Assembly: GCA_004296775.1 (NCBI GenBank)
Contig: RHGE01000035.1
Location: 1-62,549 of the forward strand
Source: Marinilabiliaceae bacterium JC017
GTDB taxonomy: Bacteria > Bacteroidota > Bacteroidia > Bacteroidales > Marinilabiliaceae
Reading direction: 5' to 3'
Length of the DNA stretch: 62,549 bases
The translations under genes were made by a program, and so were the position numbers. Each line of letters opens with the position of its first letter. Positions within the stretch are counted from its first letter, which is position 1. Below the pieces are notes generated by a model. That model saw nothing but the letters and a program-made list of their open reading frames with translations, made no database searches and was not told the DNA's origin. This document shows, one piece after another, positions 9,463 through 19,328 of the stretch.

Positions 9463-9591
9463 AGGCAAAAAAACGTAATAAAGAAGGAATTGAAGAATAG
9501 AAAACGGAGGTCAATTCAAATCAAAACAACCTTTAAAGCTGTTGTAATTACTTTTTTCTCAGAATTGATTGACTGAATTGCAGGATTAAAA

Positions 9592-9631
9592 AAAAGGCTT
9601 TGTCAATCGTTTTTAATCGACAAAGCCTTTT
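9592..9631 (-). terminator. Intrinsic terminator downstream of the sulfatase operon
   Basis: The stem AAAAGGCTTTGTC/GACAAAGCCTTTT has a 14-nt loop, with A runs outside that become a U tract on the minus strand. It lies 160 bp past the sulfatase stop codon. Confidence 0.75.
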
Positions 9632-9792
9632 CCAATAGATCGTTAGATTTTAGACAATAGACCTTAGACTGATTTACATCAATCTCATTTTTTGATCCTT
9701 AATAGTTTTGACCATCAAAAAAAAGAACGAACTGTTTTTTTTATTAATCACAAAAACTTAACAAGCTATTGAGATCATTATCCGCAGGTAAT

Positions 9793-11301
9793 TTAATTCG
9801 GATAATTCGGGCTGTGCAGGATGTTCTTATTGAGTTTCTGCACCTTTCCATCTATTACATAAGGAGCGCCCCGTTCACTGAGGTGATCCAGCATGCGTTT
9901 ACGCCAAACTTCCAGACTGGCCTGATGCGAAGGATCATTCACAAGGTTTTTCGTCTCTCCCCGGTCATTGGTCAGATCAAACAGCTGCTCTTCACCGGTG
10001 GAGAAGAACCATACATATTTCATCGTGCCATCGGTCAAGGCGCACCAATAGTTATGAGCCTGATAGGTGGTGGCATGCTCCAGATCAATATAAGAGCGCC
10101 ACTGTGGTCGTTTTTCTTTAACCAGGGTTAACATCGATTTTCCATCCAATGCCTCCGGAATCTCAATATCCGCGGCATCCAGGAAGGTGGGCAGAAAATC
10201 ACGCAACTCAACAACCTGGTTCATCTTTTTACCTTTCTTCACCTTAACTTTCATTGCCTTTGGCCATTTCATTATAAAGGGTACATTGGTTGAACCTTCA
10301 TAAGCATAGGTTTTCCGCCAGTGGTAATGATCACCCAACATATCCCCATGATCCGATGTAAAAACAATCAATGCATTATCATACATCCCTTTATCTTTCA
10401 AAGTCTGAATGATACGACCGATCTGATCGTCTATAAAAGTGATACTTGCATAATAATGACGCCGGGATTTAATCGCATGTTCTTCACCAAAATCGCCAAA
10501 GGCCGCATCTTTGGTCTTGGCATTGTCGGCAAAGGAACTGTCCCACGCTCCCGAATAAGGTTTCTGAACAGGCACATCTTCATACATATCCAGGTATCGC
10601 TTTGGCGGATCATAAGGACTATGCGGCCTGGCAAAGGAAACCTTTAAATACAAAGGCTCTTCCTTATCGTAATCTTTAATGATATCCACGGCTGTCTGTC
10701 CGGTCCAGTAGGTTGGATGCAACTCTTCTGCCAAAGCATAGGTACTGGCACGGTGCTCGTTCCAGCCAATACCGGTAGCATCGGGATCAAGCTGAGGGGC
10801 TACCTCCTTAAACCATTGACGGTAGTCACTGATAAAGTCATCGGACTCTACCCGCCCGCTTTCATCCAGAATGGTTTTATGGAACCCATGCAGGTTGCGT
10901 TGCGGATGCCAGTGCATCTTTCCCAAACCAACAGTATAATAGCCAGCCTCTCTTAGCATACGGGGCATTTCGTAGGTATACTTCTCGGCCACCCTTGAAT
11001 AACCTAACATCCCATGATGCCAGGGCGACATACCCGTCAACAGTCCGGCCCGGGCCGGTGTACAGCTGGGTGTTGAAGAGTAACCATTTCGAAACCACAC
11101 CCCGTTATCGGCCAGGTTATCGAGATTAGGTGTTTTGATATTGGCATTTACTTTTCCGATGCAATCGCCTCGTTGCTGATCGGTCATAATCAAAATAATA
11201 TGCGGCTTACTTTGCGCATAAGATTTAGCGAAACCTCCCAAAGCCGACAAAGCCAGCAAAGAGAGCCCCCATAACATTCGTTTAGATTTACAAGATCTCA
11301 T
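9793..11301 (-). CDS. Secreted sulfatase (formylglycine-dependent, Cys type)
   Basis: This 502-residue sulfatase has an N-terminal signal peptide (cleavage near SYAQS). The metal-site opening HIILIMTDQQRGD and the formylglycine signature CTPARAGLLTG (about residue 82) are present. Further family motifs are GLGKMHWH and FTSDHGDMLGDH. The Cys is matured by an anaerobic SME or FGE not seen in this window. Such enzymes remove sulfate from marine or host glycans in the periplasm or at the surface. The substrate is not deducible. It lies 11 bp behind a second sulfatase gene, so the pair forms an operon, but there is no SusC/D pair nearby. Confidence 0.88.
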   Translation of the reverse strand: MRSCKSKRMLWGLSLLALSALGGFAKSYAQSKPHIILIMTDQQRGDCIGKVNANIKTPNLDNLADNGVWFRNGYSSTPSCTPARAGLLTGMSPWHHGMLGYSRVAEKYTYEMPRMLREAGYYTVGLGKMHWHPQRNLHGFHKTILDESGRVESDDFISDYRQWFKEVAPQLDPDATGIGWNEHRASTYALAEELHPTYWTGQTAVDIIKDYDKEEPLYLKVSFARPHSPYDPPKRYLDMYEDVPVQKPYSGAWDSSFADNAKTKDAAFGDFGEEHAIKSRRHYYASITFIDDQIGRIIQTLKDKGMYDNALIVFTSDHGDMLGDHYHWRKTYAYEGSTNVPFIMKWPKAMKVKVKKGKKMNQVVELRDFLPTFLDAADIEIPEALDGKSMLTLVKEKRPQWRSYIDLEHATTYQAHNYWCALTDGTMKYVWFFSTGEEQLFDLTNDRGETKNLVNDPSHQASLEVWRKRMLDHLSERGAPYVIDGKVQKLNKNILHSPNYPN

Positions 11302-11312
11302 TGTATATCGAT

Positions 11313-12605
11313 TTATTCTTGAAAATTACTTAGCAAGTTTAGCAGTTCATGAACGGTAAGCGAATCCTCTCCGGCCAGATTATATTTCTCGGAAGGATCA
11401 ACCGCCAGATTATAGAGTTCAATTCCACTTTCTTTCTTCAATAATTTAAAGTCGCCACTCCTGACTCCTTCCAGTACACCCTTTTTACTGTAATAATAAA
11501 AAGGCTGTTCCAGGGGAGCCGTTGCATTGATAAGCGCACGGCTTAAATCCCGGCCATCCAGGTTCAATGATTTTGTGTCCAGTCCGATAAATCCGGCAAT
11601 GGTTGGCAACAGATCCAAAGCAGAGACAAAATCCTGCTCTACCCGTTGGGAAGGGATCACCCCCGGTCCCCACAAAACACATGGAACACGAAATCCCCCT
11701 TCATAGGTCGTTCCCTTTCCATCGCGAAGCAACCCGGCAGAACCGCTTTGCTCCTTGTAATAAAGCCATGGACCGTTATCTGAAGAAAAAATCACAAGCG
11801 TATTCTGATCCAACCCCATCTCTTTAAGTGCCACTATGATCTTACCCACACTCCAATCAAGCTCTTCAATCGCATCACCATAAGATCCTCTTTTACTTTT
11901 CCCCTGAAAAGCATGTGACGCATAAACCGGTACATGCGGCATGGGATGAGCCAGGTAAAGAAAAAAAGGTTTATCCTTATTCTGAAACAACCAACGTAAG
12001 GCCTTCTCGGTAAAATCCCGTGTAAAATACTCCTGTTCCGGGTCCAACAAAAGGGTGTCTTTTTGTTCCATCAGCGGTAACTGATATTGGTAGCTTTTCC
12101 AGCCCAGAAGCTGTTGCTCTCTACGACTCATGTCATTACTAAATGGAATTCCATAAAAATAATCAAATCCCTGATCGGTTGGCAACAACCCATCCCGGTG
12201 CCCCAGATGCCATTTCCCGATACAAGCTGTGGTATAACCATCCTGCTTCAGCAACTCGGCAATGGTTACCTCTTCAGATGGAAGCCCATGATGAGAATCC
12301 GGATGAATCACGCCACGTTCCAGTCCATATCTAACCGGATACCTACCAGTCAACAAGCCAGCCCGGGAAGGAGTACAAACGGAAGCAGCCACACAGAACT
12401 GGGTAAGTTTTATCCCTTGCACCGCCAATTGATCGAGCGCCGGAGTATTAATCGTAGGATGTCCGTAACATCCCACATCTCCATACCCCATGTCATCAGT
12501 AAAAATAACAATGACATTTGGCTTCTTCGTTTTTGTGCAACTAGACAAGAAGAGACAACTACTCAGTATTACAAACAGAATAGATTTAAAAAAAGAAAAA
12601 GACAT
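11313..12605 (-). CDS. Sulfatase lipoprotein (arylsulfatase-like, Cys type)
   Basis: This 430-residue sulfatase has a lipobox (LFLSSC, about residue 23), so it is probably membrane-anchored. Metal-binding NVIVIFTDDMGYGDVGCYG and the formylglycine signature CTPSRAGLLTGRYP are intact, as are IGKWHLGH and FSSDNGPW. The sequence is close to the S1 arylsulfatase type. It is the first gene of a two-sulfatase operon and is separated from topB by about 100 bp. Two different sulfatases together suggest stepwise desulfation of one glycan, which is an inference. Confidence 0.88.
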   Translation of the reverse strand: MSFSFFKSILFVILSSCLFLSSCTKTKKPNVIVIFTDDMGYGDVGCYGHPTINTPALDQLAVQGIKLTQFCVAASVCTPSRAGLLTGRYPVRYGLERGVIHPDSHHGLPSEEVTIAELLKQDGYTTACIGKWHLGHRDGLLPTDQGFDYFYGIPFSNDMSRREQQLLGWKSYQYQLPLMEQKDTLLLDPEQEYFTRDFTEKALRWLFQNKDKPFFLYLAHPMPHVPVYASHAFQGKSKRGSYGDAIEELDWSVGKIIVALKEMGLDQNTLVIFSSDNGPWLYYKEQSGSAGLLRDGKGTTYEGGFRVPCVLWGPGVIPSQRVEQDFVSALDLLPTIAGFIGLDTKSLNLDGRDLSRALINATAPLEQPFYYYSKKGVLEGVRSGDFKLLKKESGIELYNLAVDPSEKYNLAGEDSLTVHELLNLLSNFQE

Positions 12606-12704
12606 GTATCTGGTTTAGATAAAACATGTCTTCAAAATTCGAAATATTTTAAAATCTTAAAGTAGACAAGTGTTCAAAATGGTAACTCACCTACTAAACT
12701 CTGG

Positions 12705-15077
12705 CTATTGAGGGGCTATCTGAACAGTAAAGGCATCGGAAAAAACCAATTTCCCATCAACCTTTTCTCCATTGGCGTTTTCAAAACCTTTTATTACCGG
12801 CGTATGACCTTTAAGCACCAATGATTCCACCTGCTTACCAGTTAACTTTTTCCCCATATACTCAAAGGGTATCCTTAAGCGGCAACCATTCTTGAAATTA
12901 TTACACCCATAAGCCGTTTTCCCTTTAATCACAACTCCCTGCTTACAAGAGGGACACACCCACTCCTTCTTCTTCTCCGGCTCAAACACCAACTGATACG
13001 CCTCATTAAACATGACAATACCACTTACTTTTTCACCTTCTGCTTCAAAGCCTTTAATCACACTTGTCTTGCCTTTTTTTACCAATTGCTGAATCTGATT
13101 ATCGGTGAATTTCTTGCCCATAAATTCAAAAGGTACAATGGTTTTACAACCATTTTTATATTCCGAACACCCCCAGGCACTCTTACCTTTCAGAAAGTGC
13201 CCCTTACCACATCGCGGACATTTCATCTCCTGTTTATCTTCGGCCTTTTTTGGCTTTTGCTGAGACTTTGCAGATTTTTTCTCCTTTTTCTCCTCCTCAA
13301 CGATCTCAATCTTTTTCTGCGACTGATCGCGACGAACAAAAAATACCACATCGGAAACCATCTGTTTTAGTTCATCCATAAAGGCAGCCACATCATATTT
13401 CCCTGTCTCTATCTCGCGCAACTTCTTTTCCCACATACCTGTGAGTTCAGCAGACTTAAGCATGTCATTCCGGATAGTTCCGATAAGCTGAACACCGGTA
13501 ACGGTTGGATGAAGGTTTTTACGGACCTTGTGAATGTATTTTCGTTTAAAAAGTGTTTCAATAATAGCGGCCCGGGTAGATGGCCGCCCAATTCCATTCT
13601 CTTTCATCAAATCCCGCAATTCCTCATCATCCACCTGCTTGCCGGCTGTCTCCATAGCCCGCAAAAGAGTAGCCTCCGTATAAGGTCGCGGGGGTTGTGT
13701 CTCCTTCTCATACAACATGGGTTCATGTGGACCTGTCTCACCTTTCACAAACTCCGGCATGATGTTATCTTCTTTTTGCTCTTTATTACTCCCATAAGCA
13801 AAAACAACGCGCCATCCAGGCTCTACCACCTGCTTACCGGAGGCCTTGAATTTAACCTCCTCCACTTTTCCTTCCACCTGAGTGGTTGAAATGGTACTAT
13901 CGGGATAGAAGCTGGCAATAAACCGCCTGGCCACTAATTCATAAACCAGTTTTTCGTTACGGGAAATACCACCGGGAACCACACCGGTTGGGATAATGGC
14001 ATGGTGATCGGTTACTTTTTTATCGTCAAATACCTTTTTTGATTTCTTTATTTTGGTCTGAAGAAGCGGATTAATCAAGTCGGCATAATCCTTCATCCCT
14101 TTTAAGATACCAGGGATCTTGGGATAAATATCATTACTCAGAAAAGTCGTATCTACCCTTGGATAAGTTGTCAGTTTCTTCTCATACAACGACTGAATGG
14201 TTTTAAGAGTATCATCGGCCGAAAAACCATATTTCTTATTGCATTCCACCTGAAGGGAAGTCAGGTCAAACAACCTTGGCGGTGCTTCCTTACCCTTTTT
14301 GCGGGAAAAATCAATCACCTCAAAAGGTTTCTCTTTGATCTGTTCCAACGCTGTTGCCCCCGCTTCCTTTTTAAGAAAACGACCCGATGATGCAGAGAAA
14401 GTCACTTCCCTGTAGATGGTTTTCAATTCCCAATAAGGCTCCGGTACAAAATTGTCGATTTCATGCTGACGCTGCACAATCAAAGCCAGGGTAGGCGTTT
14501 GAACCCGCCCAATGGATAACACCTGCCCTTGCTGACCATATTTTAATGTATACAACCGGGTGGCATTAATCCCCAGCAACCAGTCACCAATAGCCCTGGA
14601 ACTGCCGGCAGCATATAAATTATCGAACTCTTTATTGTCGCGTAATTTCTCAAACCCTTCTCTAATGGCTTCTTCGGTCAAAGAGGATATCCACAGGCGC
14701 TTCACCGGGCATTTAATACCTGCCTTATGAAGGACCCACCGCTGAATTAGTTCTCCCTCCTGGCCGGCATCACCGCAGTTTACTACCTCGGTGGCTTTCT
14801 CAACCAATGAACGAATAACATTAAATTGTTTCTCTACGCCTTTATTATTCATCACCTTAATCCCAAAACGAGAAGGAATAATGGGAAGCGCTCCCAGGTA
14901 CCACCGCTTCCATTCGGGTAGGTAATCATGTGGTTCCTTCAACGAACACAAATGACCAAACGTCCACGTTACCTGGTAGTTATTTCCTTCATAATAGCCA
15001 TCTCTTTTAGATTTAGCTCCAACAATACGAGCAATTTCTGAAGCAACACTGGGTTTCTCGGCAACGCAAACAATCAT
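12705..15077 (-). CDS. topB: DNA topoisomerase III (type IA)
   Basis: This 790-residue enzyme opens with a TOPRIM domain, MIVCVAEKPSVASEIARIVG, with its acidic metal cluster in NCGDAGQEGELIQRW. The catalytic tyrosine is in LTTYPRVDTTFLS (about residue 305). After the core comes a Lys-rich linker (about 595-615). Two C-terminal zinc-ribbon-like repeats follow, each starting CPRCG/CPSCK and ending GCKTIVPFEFMGK or GCRLRIPFEYMGK. Type IA enzymes relax and decatenate DNA through a transient 5' phosphotyrosine. TopB-like copies in Bacteroidota can ride on mobile elements, but no conjugation genes are visible here. Confidence 0.92.
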   Translation of the reverse strand: MIVCVAEKPSVASEIARIVGAKSKRDGYYEGNNYQVTWTFGHLCSLKEPHDYLPEWKRWYLGALPIIPSRFGIKVMNNKGVEKQFNVIRSLVEKATEVVNCGDAGQEGELIQRWVLHKAGIKCPVKRLWISSLTEEAIREGFEKLRDNKEFDNLYAAGSSRAIGDWLLGINATRLYTLKYGQQGQVLSIGRVQTPTLALIVQRQHEIDNFVPEPYWELKTIYREVTFSASSGRFLKKEAGATALEQIKEKPFEVIDFSRKKGKEAPPRLFDLTSLQVECNKKYGFSADDTLKTIQSLYEKKLTTYPRVDTTFLSNDIYPKIPGILKGMKDYADLINPLLQTKIKKSKKVFDDKKVTDHHAIIPTGVVPGGISRNEKLVYELVARRFIASFYPDSTISTTQVEGKVEEVKFKASGKQVVEPGWRVVFAYGSNKEQKEDNIMPEFVKGETGPHEPMLYEKETQPPRPYTEATLLRAMETAGKQVDDEELRDLMKENGIGRPSTRAAIIETLFKRKYIHKVRKNLHPTVTGVQLIGTIRNDMLKSAELTGMWEKKLREIETGKYDVAAFMDELKQMVSDVVFFVRRDQSQKKIEIVEEEKKEKKSAKSQQKPKKAEDKQEMKCPRCGKGHFLKGKSAWGCSEYKNGCKTIVPFEFMGKKFTDNQIQQLVKKGKTSVIKGFEAEGEKVSGIVMFNEAYQLVFEPEKKKEWVCPSCKQGVVIKGKTAYGCNNFKNGCRLRIPFEYMGKKLTGKQVESLVLKGHTPVIKGFENANGEKVDGKLVFSDAFTVQIAPQ

Positions 15078-15366
15078 ATTTAAAGGTTATTGATTTAGAT
15101 AAATATTGGAAAAACATTTGACGTGGTCCATTCCACTCATGCAAAAATAAGAGAATTTTTGGGGTCATCACAGATCAAACAACAGTTAACAATTCATCAA
15201 ACCCACATTAATACATTAATCATCAAATACTAAAGAGGCTTAAAACTTCCCTTATAAATTGTTCAATAATCATTTCCCCCATTATTATGGATACTAAAAA
15301 CATGATAATACCAACCATTATCGAAAGACACAACCCCCATCACAACCTCTTTTTTTATTTTTTGGG

Positions 15367-15500
15367 CGGCCGGGCGGGTGCTCCGTTATAGCGCTTACCC
15401 CCCGGGCTGTGTGGCGTCTGCCGGTACGTGGGCTCCTTCGTCGCCTCCGCCCGGCACGCCACATCAGCCCCGGCGGCAAGCGGCTGCCACTGCGCCCCCT
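15367..15500. other. GC-rich block with a long hairpin in the topB-kinase gap
   Basis: This stretch is far richer in G and C than its surroundings. Positions 404-417 of the 15-kb block (GGGCTGTGTGGCGT) pair with 15456-15470 with one bulged T. The stem is then extended by GCCGG/CCGGC (15420-15424 with 15451-15455). The open frame 15378-15575 is an artefact of composition. It could be a structured RNA or a transposed GC-rich repeat; no promoter or terminator decides between these. Confidence 0.55.
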
Positions 15501-15686
15501 GCCGCAGCCTTAATATCCTTAAAACGTCCTAATTTTCCATTCAACACAATACCCTTTTCGCAAACACCCACTTAACAACACCCATACCACCAACCCCGGC
15601 ATTCCCCCTTCCCCACATTACCCTTTGTCCTTCACCGCATACTCCCTTTGCCTCTCCCTGCACCCAGGCTATGGGTATATAGATAC

Positions 15687-15830
15687 CGTACGATCCAATT
15701 CAGCGGATCGTACGATCCGGTTCAGCGCACCGTACGTTCTATTCCAGCAGATCGTACGATCCAATTCAGCAGACCGTATGATCCAATTCAGCAGACCGTA
15801 TGATCCACTTTAGCAGACCGTACCATCCTC
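15687..15830. repeat. Array B: six and a half 22-bp tandem units with a CGTAYGATCC core
   Basis: CGTA starts at 15687, 15709, 15731, 15753, 15775, 15797 and 15819, exactly 22 bp apart. Typical units read CGTACGATCC then AATTCAGCAGAC. GATCGTACGATC at a unit junction is a perfect 12-bp palindrome, so the core could bind a dimer. Base changes are concentrated in the second half of the unit. No gene lies within 600 bp on either side. Confidence 0.9.
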
Positions 15831-16012
15831 AGACCACCACTCGAGGCTTAGGCGAAAGCTTTCCCCTGCTATCAACACACCCCTTACCCACCGTCAGCCG
15901 GAAGCAATATACAGAGGCAAGCAAGCCATTAACCAGGAAGGCAAAACCAAATAATTAAGGCACGTCAGAAACAGCACCGTGTGAATTATAAATTATTGAG
16001 TTATTCCCGAAG

Positions 16013-16042
16013 CGTTTAATTGGAACGAAGCGGAATTGAAAA
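16013..16042 (+). repeat. Lone sequence resembling the CRISPR repeat (21 of 30 bases)
   Basis: Aligned without gaps to the 30-bp repeat of the array at 61153, it matches at 21 positions, including the stretch GGAATTGAAA. A closer relative lies at 48928-48957. Both follow GAAG and look like copies of one dispersed element. Confidence 0.4.
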
Positions 16043-16140
16043 TCAGCGAAGCTAAATCACGAACACCATAATAAACACTCTGTGAGTAATTAACTAGCGT
16101 TTTTGCTTTTTTTGGGGCGATGCCAAAAAGTAAGTAGGGT

Positions 16141-16285
16141 TTGGGACAACGTCCCAATAAAATTATTTTAATATTTTTCGCTTCCCTGTGGATTTGTAGC
16201 TACTACACAATTATTACAATCAAACCACCCCGATTTTCATTGAATACTCAATGAAAATCACCCCTCCTAAATCTTTCAGGAGGGG
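16141..16285. repeat. Three hairpins in the gene-free region
   Basis: The stems are TTGGGAC/GTCCCAA (16141-16157), the perfect 12-bp GATTTTCATTGA/TCAATGAAAATC (16232-16259) and CCCCTCCT/AGGAGGGG (16261-16285). None has a clear U tract. They look like REP-type remnants. Confidence 0.6.
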
Positions 16286-16365
16286 AAAAGAGTGACCAGG
16301 CGAAAAGAAAATGGTTTACGTGTATTTGAATCATTTTAGTAGATGTGTAGAACAAGACCCCGCTA

Positions 16366-16665
16366 GCGCCGATTTGCAATCGGTGCTTTGTAAATCAACC
16401 GGAAGGAATCTATTTTATCACTTTTACTATACCAGGAGAACAAAGGGTATTGGCTGTTTTGTAATGCGAATCAATGGTTGAACCCCATTCAGGGTTCTAT
16501 GTTTAAAATACTTATAAACCCGTGCGGAGCTCAGGGATGGAATAACAACCAAAAATACAACCCCGAAGAGGGTTGAACTTATTTGTAATTGTAGAGAATC
16601 AATAACTTTCAACTATTGATTCCCATTTGTAGTTTAATGATGAAGCACGAATTGCAAATTTGCGC
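16366..16665. mobile_element. MITE-like element of 300 bp bounded by inverted REP hairpins
   Basis: A REP hairpin at 16366-16386 (GCGCCGATT-TGC-AATCGGTGC) is matched by an inverted relative at 16645-16665. Between them lie hairpins GAACCC/GGGTTC and CAACCC/GGGTTG. No transposase is encoded; the 61-residue frame inside (16427-16612, minus) has no supporting feature. The layout fits a non-autonomous element moved by a RAYT elsewhere. Confidence 0.5.
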
Positions 16666-16732
16666 CAGCAAGGGAAGTAATGTAAATCAGTCTAATGTCT
16701 ATTATCTAAAGTCTAACAATCTATTATTAACA

Positions 16733-18904
16733 TTAAGCAATAGAATCTGATTTTTCTGTAACCAAAGGAAGAATAATTTTGAAGGTTGTTCCCTGTTCTG
16801 GTGAACTCTCAGCCTGAAGAGCCCCATGGTGTTTGGCCACAAACTCCTTGCACAACAACAAACCCAAACCACTACCCAACTCACCGGCTGTTCCTTGAGA
16901 TGATGAAATTACATCTTGTTCCATGATCCTATTAAGCATTTCTTTTTTCATACCGATACCATTATCGGTAACCAACAAATGGAAACTTTCTTCATCCATA
17001 TAACAACGAACGCTCACCTCGCCCGTTGAATGGGTATATTTTAATGCATTACTAACCAAATTACGCAAAACAGTATGCACCATGTTTTTATCGGCAATAA
17101 TATTTCCCCCACCATTGGTTTCATACTTCAAATCAATCTTTTTCAGCAACCCGGTAGGTTTATACATGGTAAGCACCTCCTTCACAAGTTCATCCATATC
17201 AACCACCACGGGATTAAAAGCTGTCAGCCCCATTCGGCTCCTGGACCAATAGAGAATATTATCCAAAAGATTGAACAAGGTAGTAGCCGAATCATTAATG
17301 GCCAGTAAGAAACTCTGATTTTCCTCCCTGGTTGAGTCGCCATTAAAATTATTCATCATTAAATCTGTGATACTTATAATAGTGGTCAATGGAGATTTTA
17401 AATCATGCGCCATGATAGAGAAAAAGCGGTTTTTTGTTTTATTGGCGGCTGCCAATTCATCATTCGCATGCTCCAACTCCGCATTCAGCGAAAGCATTCG
17501 TTTATTTTGACGATTTCTATTTATCAAGTGATAGCTCACCACTCCTGCACAAATAAAGGCGGCTAAAAACAGGATCACAAAAGTATTCAACATTTCACCC
17601 TGCTCGCGCAATTCTATTTCTGTGAGCTTATTTTTCACCTTCAAAAAATCATTCTCCTTTTGCTTTTGATCTAACTCATAGGTTTCCTGAAGGAAAGCCA
17701 TCTGTTCGGCCCGTTTAAAACTGTAGAGACTATCCTGTAGAGTGCGGGCTTCATTGGAATATTTCAAGGCCTTCTTATAGGCTCCTAACTCTTCAAATAA
17801 AAAAGAAAAAGCATTGAGGAAAGCCAATTCATCTTCGGTTAATTGATTTGTTGCGGCCAGATGATATCCCGACTTTAAAAAACCCAGAGCGGATTGATAA
17901 TAACGTCTGCTCATCGCCAGATCATATTGTAAAAAACGAAGGTTAATGACCTCTTTCAAACTATAGGTCTCATTTAACATCTCCTCCGCCTTTCTGGTAT
18001 ACAATCGGGCAGAATCAAGCTGATTTTTCCTGACAAAAGCCTTACCCATATTAACATTGACATTGGCCACCTGCCCTTTATTCCCCAACTTCTGAAAGCA
18101 CCTTATGGCTTCTCGCCCGTGATTAATAGCACTATCCAACTGGTTCTTTTGAAGCCCAATGACCATCAAATTATTATTGACGGCACCCTGAATGTTTATA
18201 TCTTCTAATTCTTTCGCCAGATTAAATGACTTATGAAAATACGATACCGCTTTATCCATATCCCCTTCTGAGTTATAGATAATCCCCATATTAAAAAGGG
18301 CATACAACTGCAATCGTCTATCTCCTAAAGAATCGGCTAAATGACTCCCTTTAATGTAATAATCCAGCGCCATAGCCGAAATACCCTTGGTCCAAAAAAT
18401 CGATCCTATATTTATCAATGCTCGCAATTGGTACTTTTCATCATCGTAGGCATGACAATACTGTAATGCCTTTCTCAAATGATAAAGCGACGAGTCCAAT
18501 TGGGTTTGATATAAATAAGAGATCCCTTTAAAATAATTGTATTGAATAAGGGTGACAGGTGACACATATCGTTCATAAACAGCATGGGCCTGAGAAAAAA
18601 AGACTTGGCTTTCTTTTTCATTTTTCCCCAATTGATTAACTAACGCCAATCGTACCAATGCTTTTAACTCCTCATCGGCTTGCTCTTTTTCACGGGCTAT
18701 CTCTAATGCCTGAGAGGCATAATAACAGGTGCTATCAAAATTCTTGTAAAAGAATTGATCCGCAAAGGCATTTAATAGTGTTGCTTGATTGGTTTCTTCA
18801 CTATATGGCAATAACCGACTTAAACTATCCTCCTCAGCACGCGTGATCATCCCGGCGAACATCATGCACACCAAGCCCACACTAATAACTCTCCAAATTC
18901 TCAT
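16733..18904 (-). CDS. Membrane sensor histidine kinase with periplasmic TPR repeats
   Basis: This 723-residue protein has a signal sequence and then tetratricopeptide repeats (about 60-400), including YKALKYSNEARTLQDSLYSF. A transmembrane helix is near 438-460. The dimerisation box is FFSIMAHDLKSPLTTIIS (His near 498). HATPase motifs are complete: NLVSNALKYTH (N), VTDNGIGM (G1) and GSGLGLLLCKEF (G2). It lacks a receiver or DNA-binding domain, so it must phosphorylate a separate regulator that is not encoded next to it. The signal is unknown; TPRs suggest sensing through protein contact. Confidence 0.88.
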   Translation of the reverse strand: MRIWRVISVGLVCMMFAGMITRAEEDSLSRLLPYSEETNQATLLNAFADQFFYKNFDSTCYYASQALEIAREKEQADEELKALVRLALVNQLGKNEKESQVFFSQAHAVYERYVSPVTLIQYNYFKGISYLYQTQLDSSLYHLRKALQYCHAYDDEKYQLRALINIGSIFWTKGISAMALDYYIKGSHLADSLGDRRLQLYALFNMGIIYNSEGDMDKAVSYFHKSFNLAKELEDINIQGAVNNNLMVIGLQKNQLDSAINHGREAIRCFQKLGNKGQVANVNVNMGKAFVRKNQLDSARLYTRKAEEMLNETYSLKEVINLRFLQYDLAMSRRYYQSALGFLKSGYHLAATNQLTEDELAFLNAFSFLFEELGAYKKALKYSNEARTLQDSLYSFKRAEQMAFLQETYELDQKQKENDFLKVKNKLTEIELREQGEMLNTFVILFLAAFICAGVVSYHLINRNRQNKRMLSLNAELEHANDELAAANKTKNRFFSIMAHDLKSPLTTIISITDLMMNNFNGDSTREENQSFLLAINDSATTLFNLLDNILYWSRSRMGLTAFNPVVVDMDELVKEVLTMYKPTGLLKKIDLKYETNGGGNIIADKNMVHTVLRNLVSNALKYTHSTGEVSVRCYMDEESFHLLVTDNGIGMKKEMLNRIMEQDVISSSQGTAGELGSGLGLLLCKEFVAKHHGALQAESSPEQGTTFKIILPLVTEKSDSIA

Positions 18905-19274
18905 CTCAACTGATTTTCCCCGATGCGGTCTTCTACGTAATTAACCCCAAAGGGTTATAATATCTTTAAATGAGAAAATTGAAATCCTACATACACATTG
19001 TCTTTCCTGATTTACACTAAAGTAAACATCAAAACTAATTGATTCTTATGTAGAACATATACAACCGACTATCTACCCAAGCTTTAATGATATCACGCTA
19101 CATCGATAAAAAAACCAGCAATCCAACTAAAAATATTATTCCTATCACAACTAACCTTAATATAGTAATAGTCACCATTAAGATTTCTGACAGGATCAGA
19201 AATACTGATTCATTCAAAAGATGACATAAATCAGGTCACAATATATATACTCCACAATCTAGCCAACTATTTTT

Positions 19275-19301
19275 TTTGAAATCCCGATTTTATATATCTT
19301 G
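19275..19301 (+). promoter_or_regulatory. Likely Bacteroidota-type promoter of the M18 aminopeptidase
   Basis: A TTTG (19275-19278) and a TATCTTG resembling TAnnTTTG (19295-19301) are spaced as in the -33/-7 promoter, about 28 bp ahead of the ATG. An inverted repeat, ATTTCTGA/TCAGAAAT, is at 19183-19203. The rest of 18905-19274 holds no gene. Confidence 0.45.
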
Positions 19302-19328
19302 TTCGTCAAACTTCAAAACACAACAATA

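Noticed and set aside
12705-15077. topB as evidence for an integrated conjugative element
   Set aside because: No relaxase, Tra genes, integrase or attachment sites were found around it.
15378-15813. Two plus-strand frames
   Set aside because: One is a product of the GC-rich block, the other translates array B.
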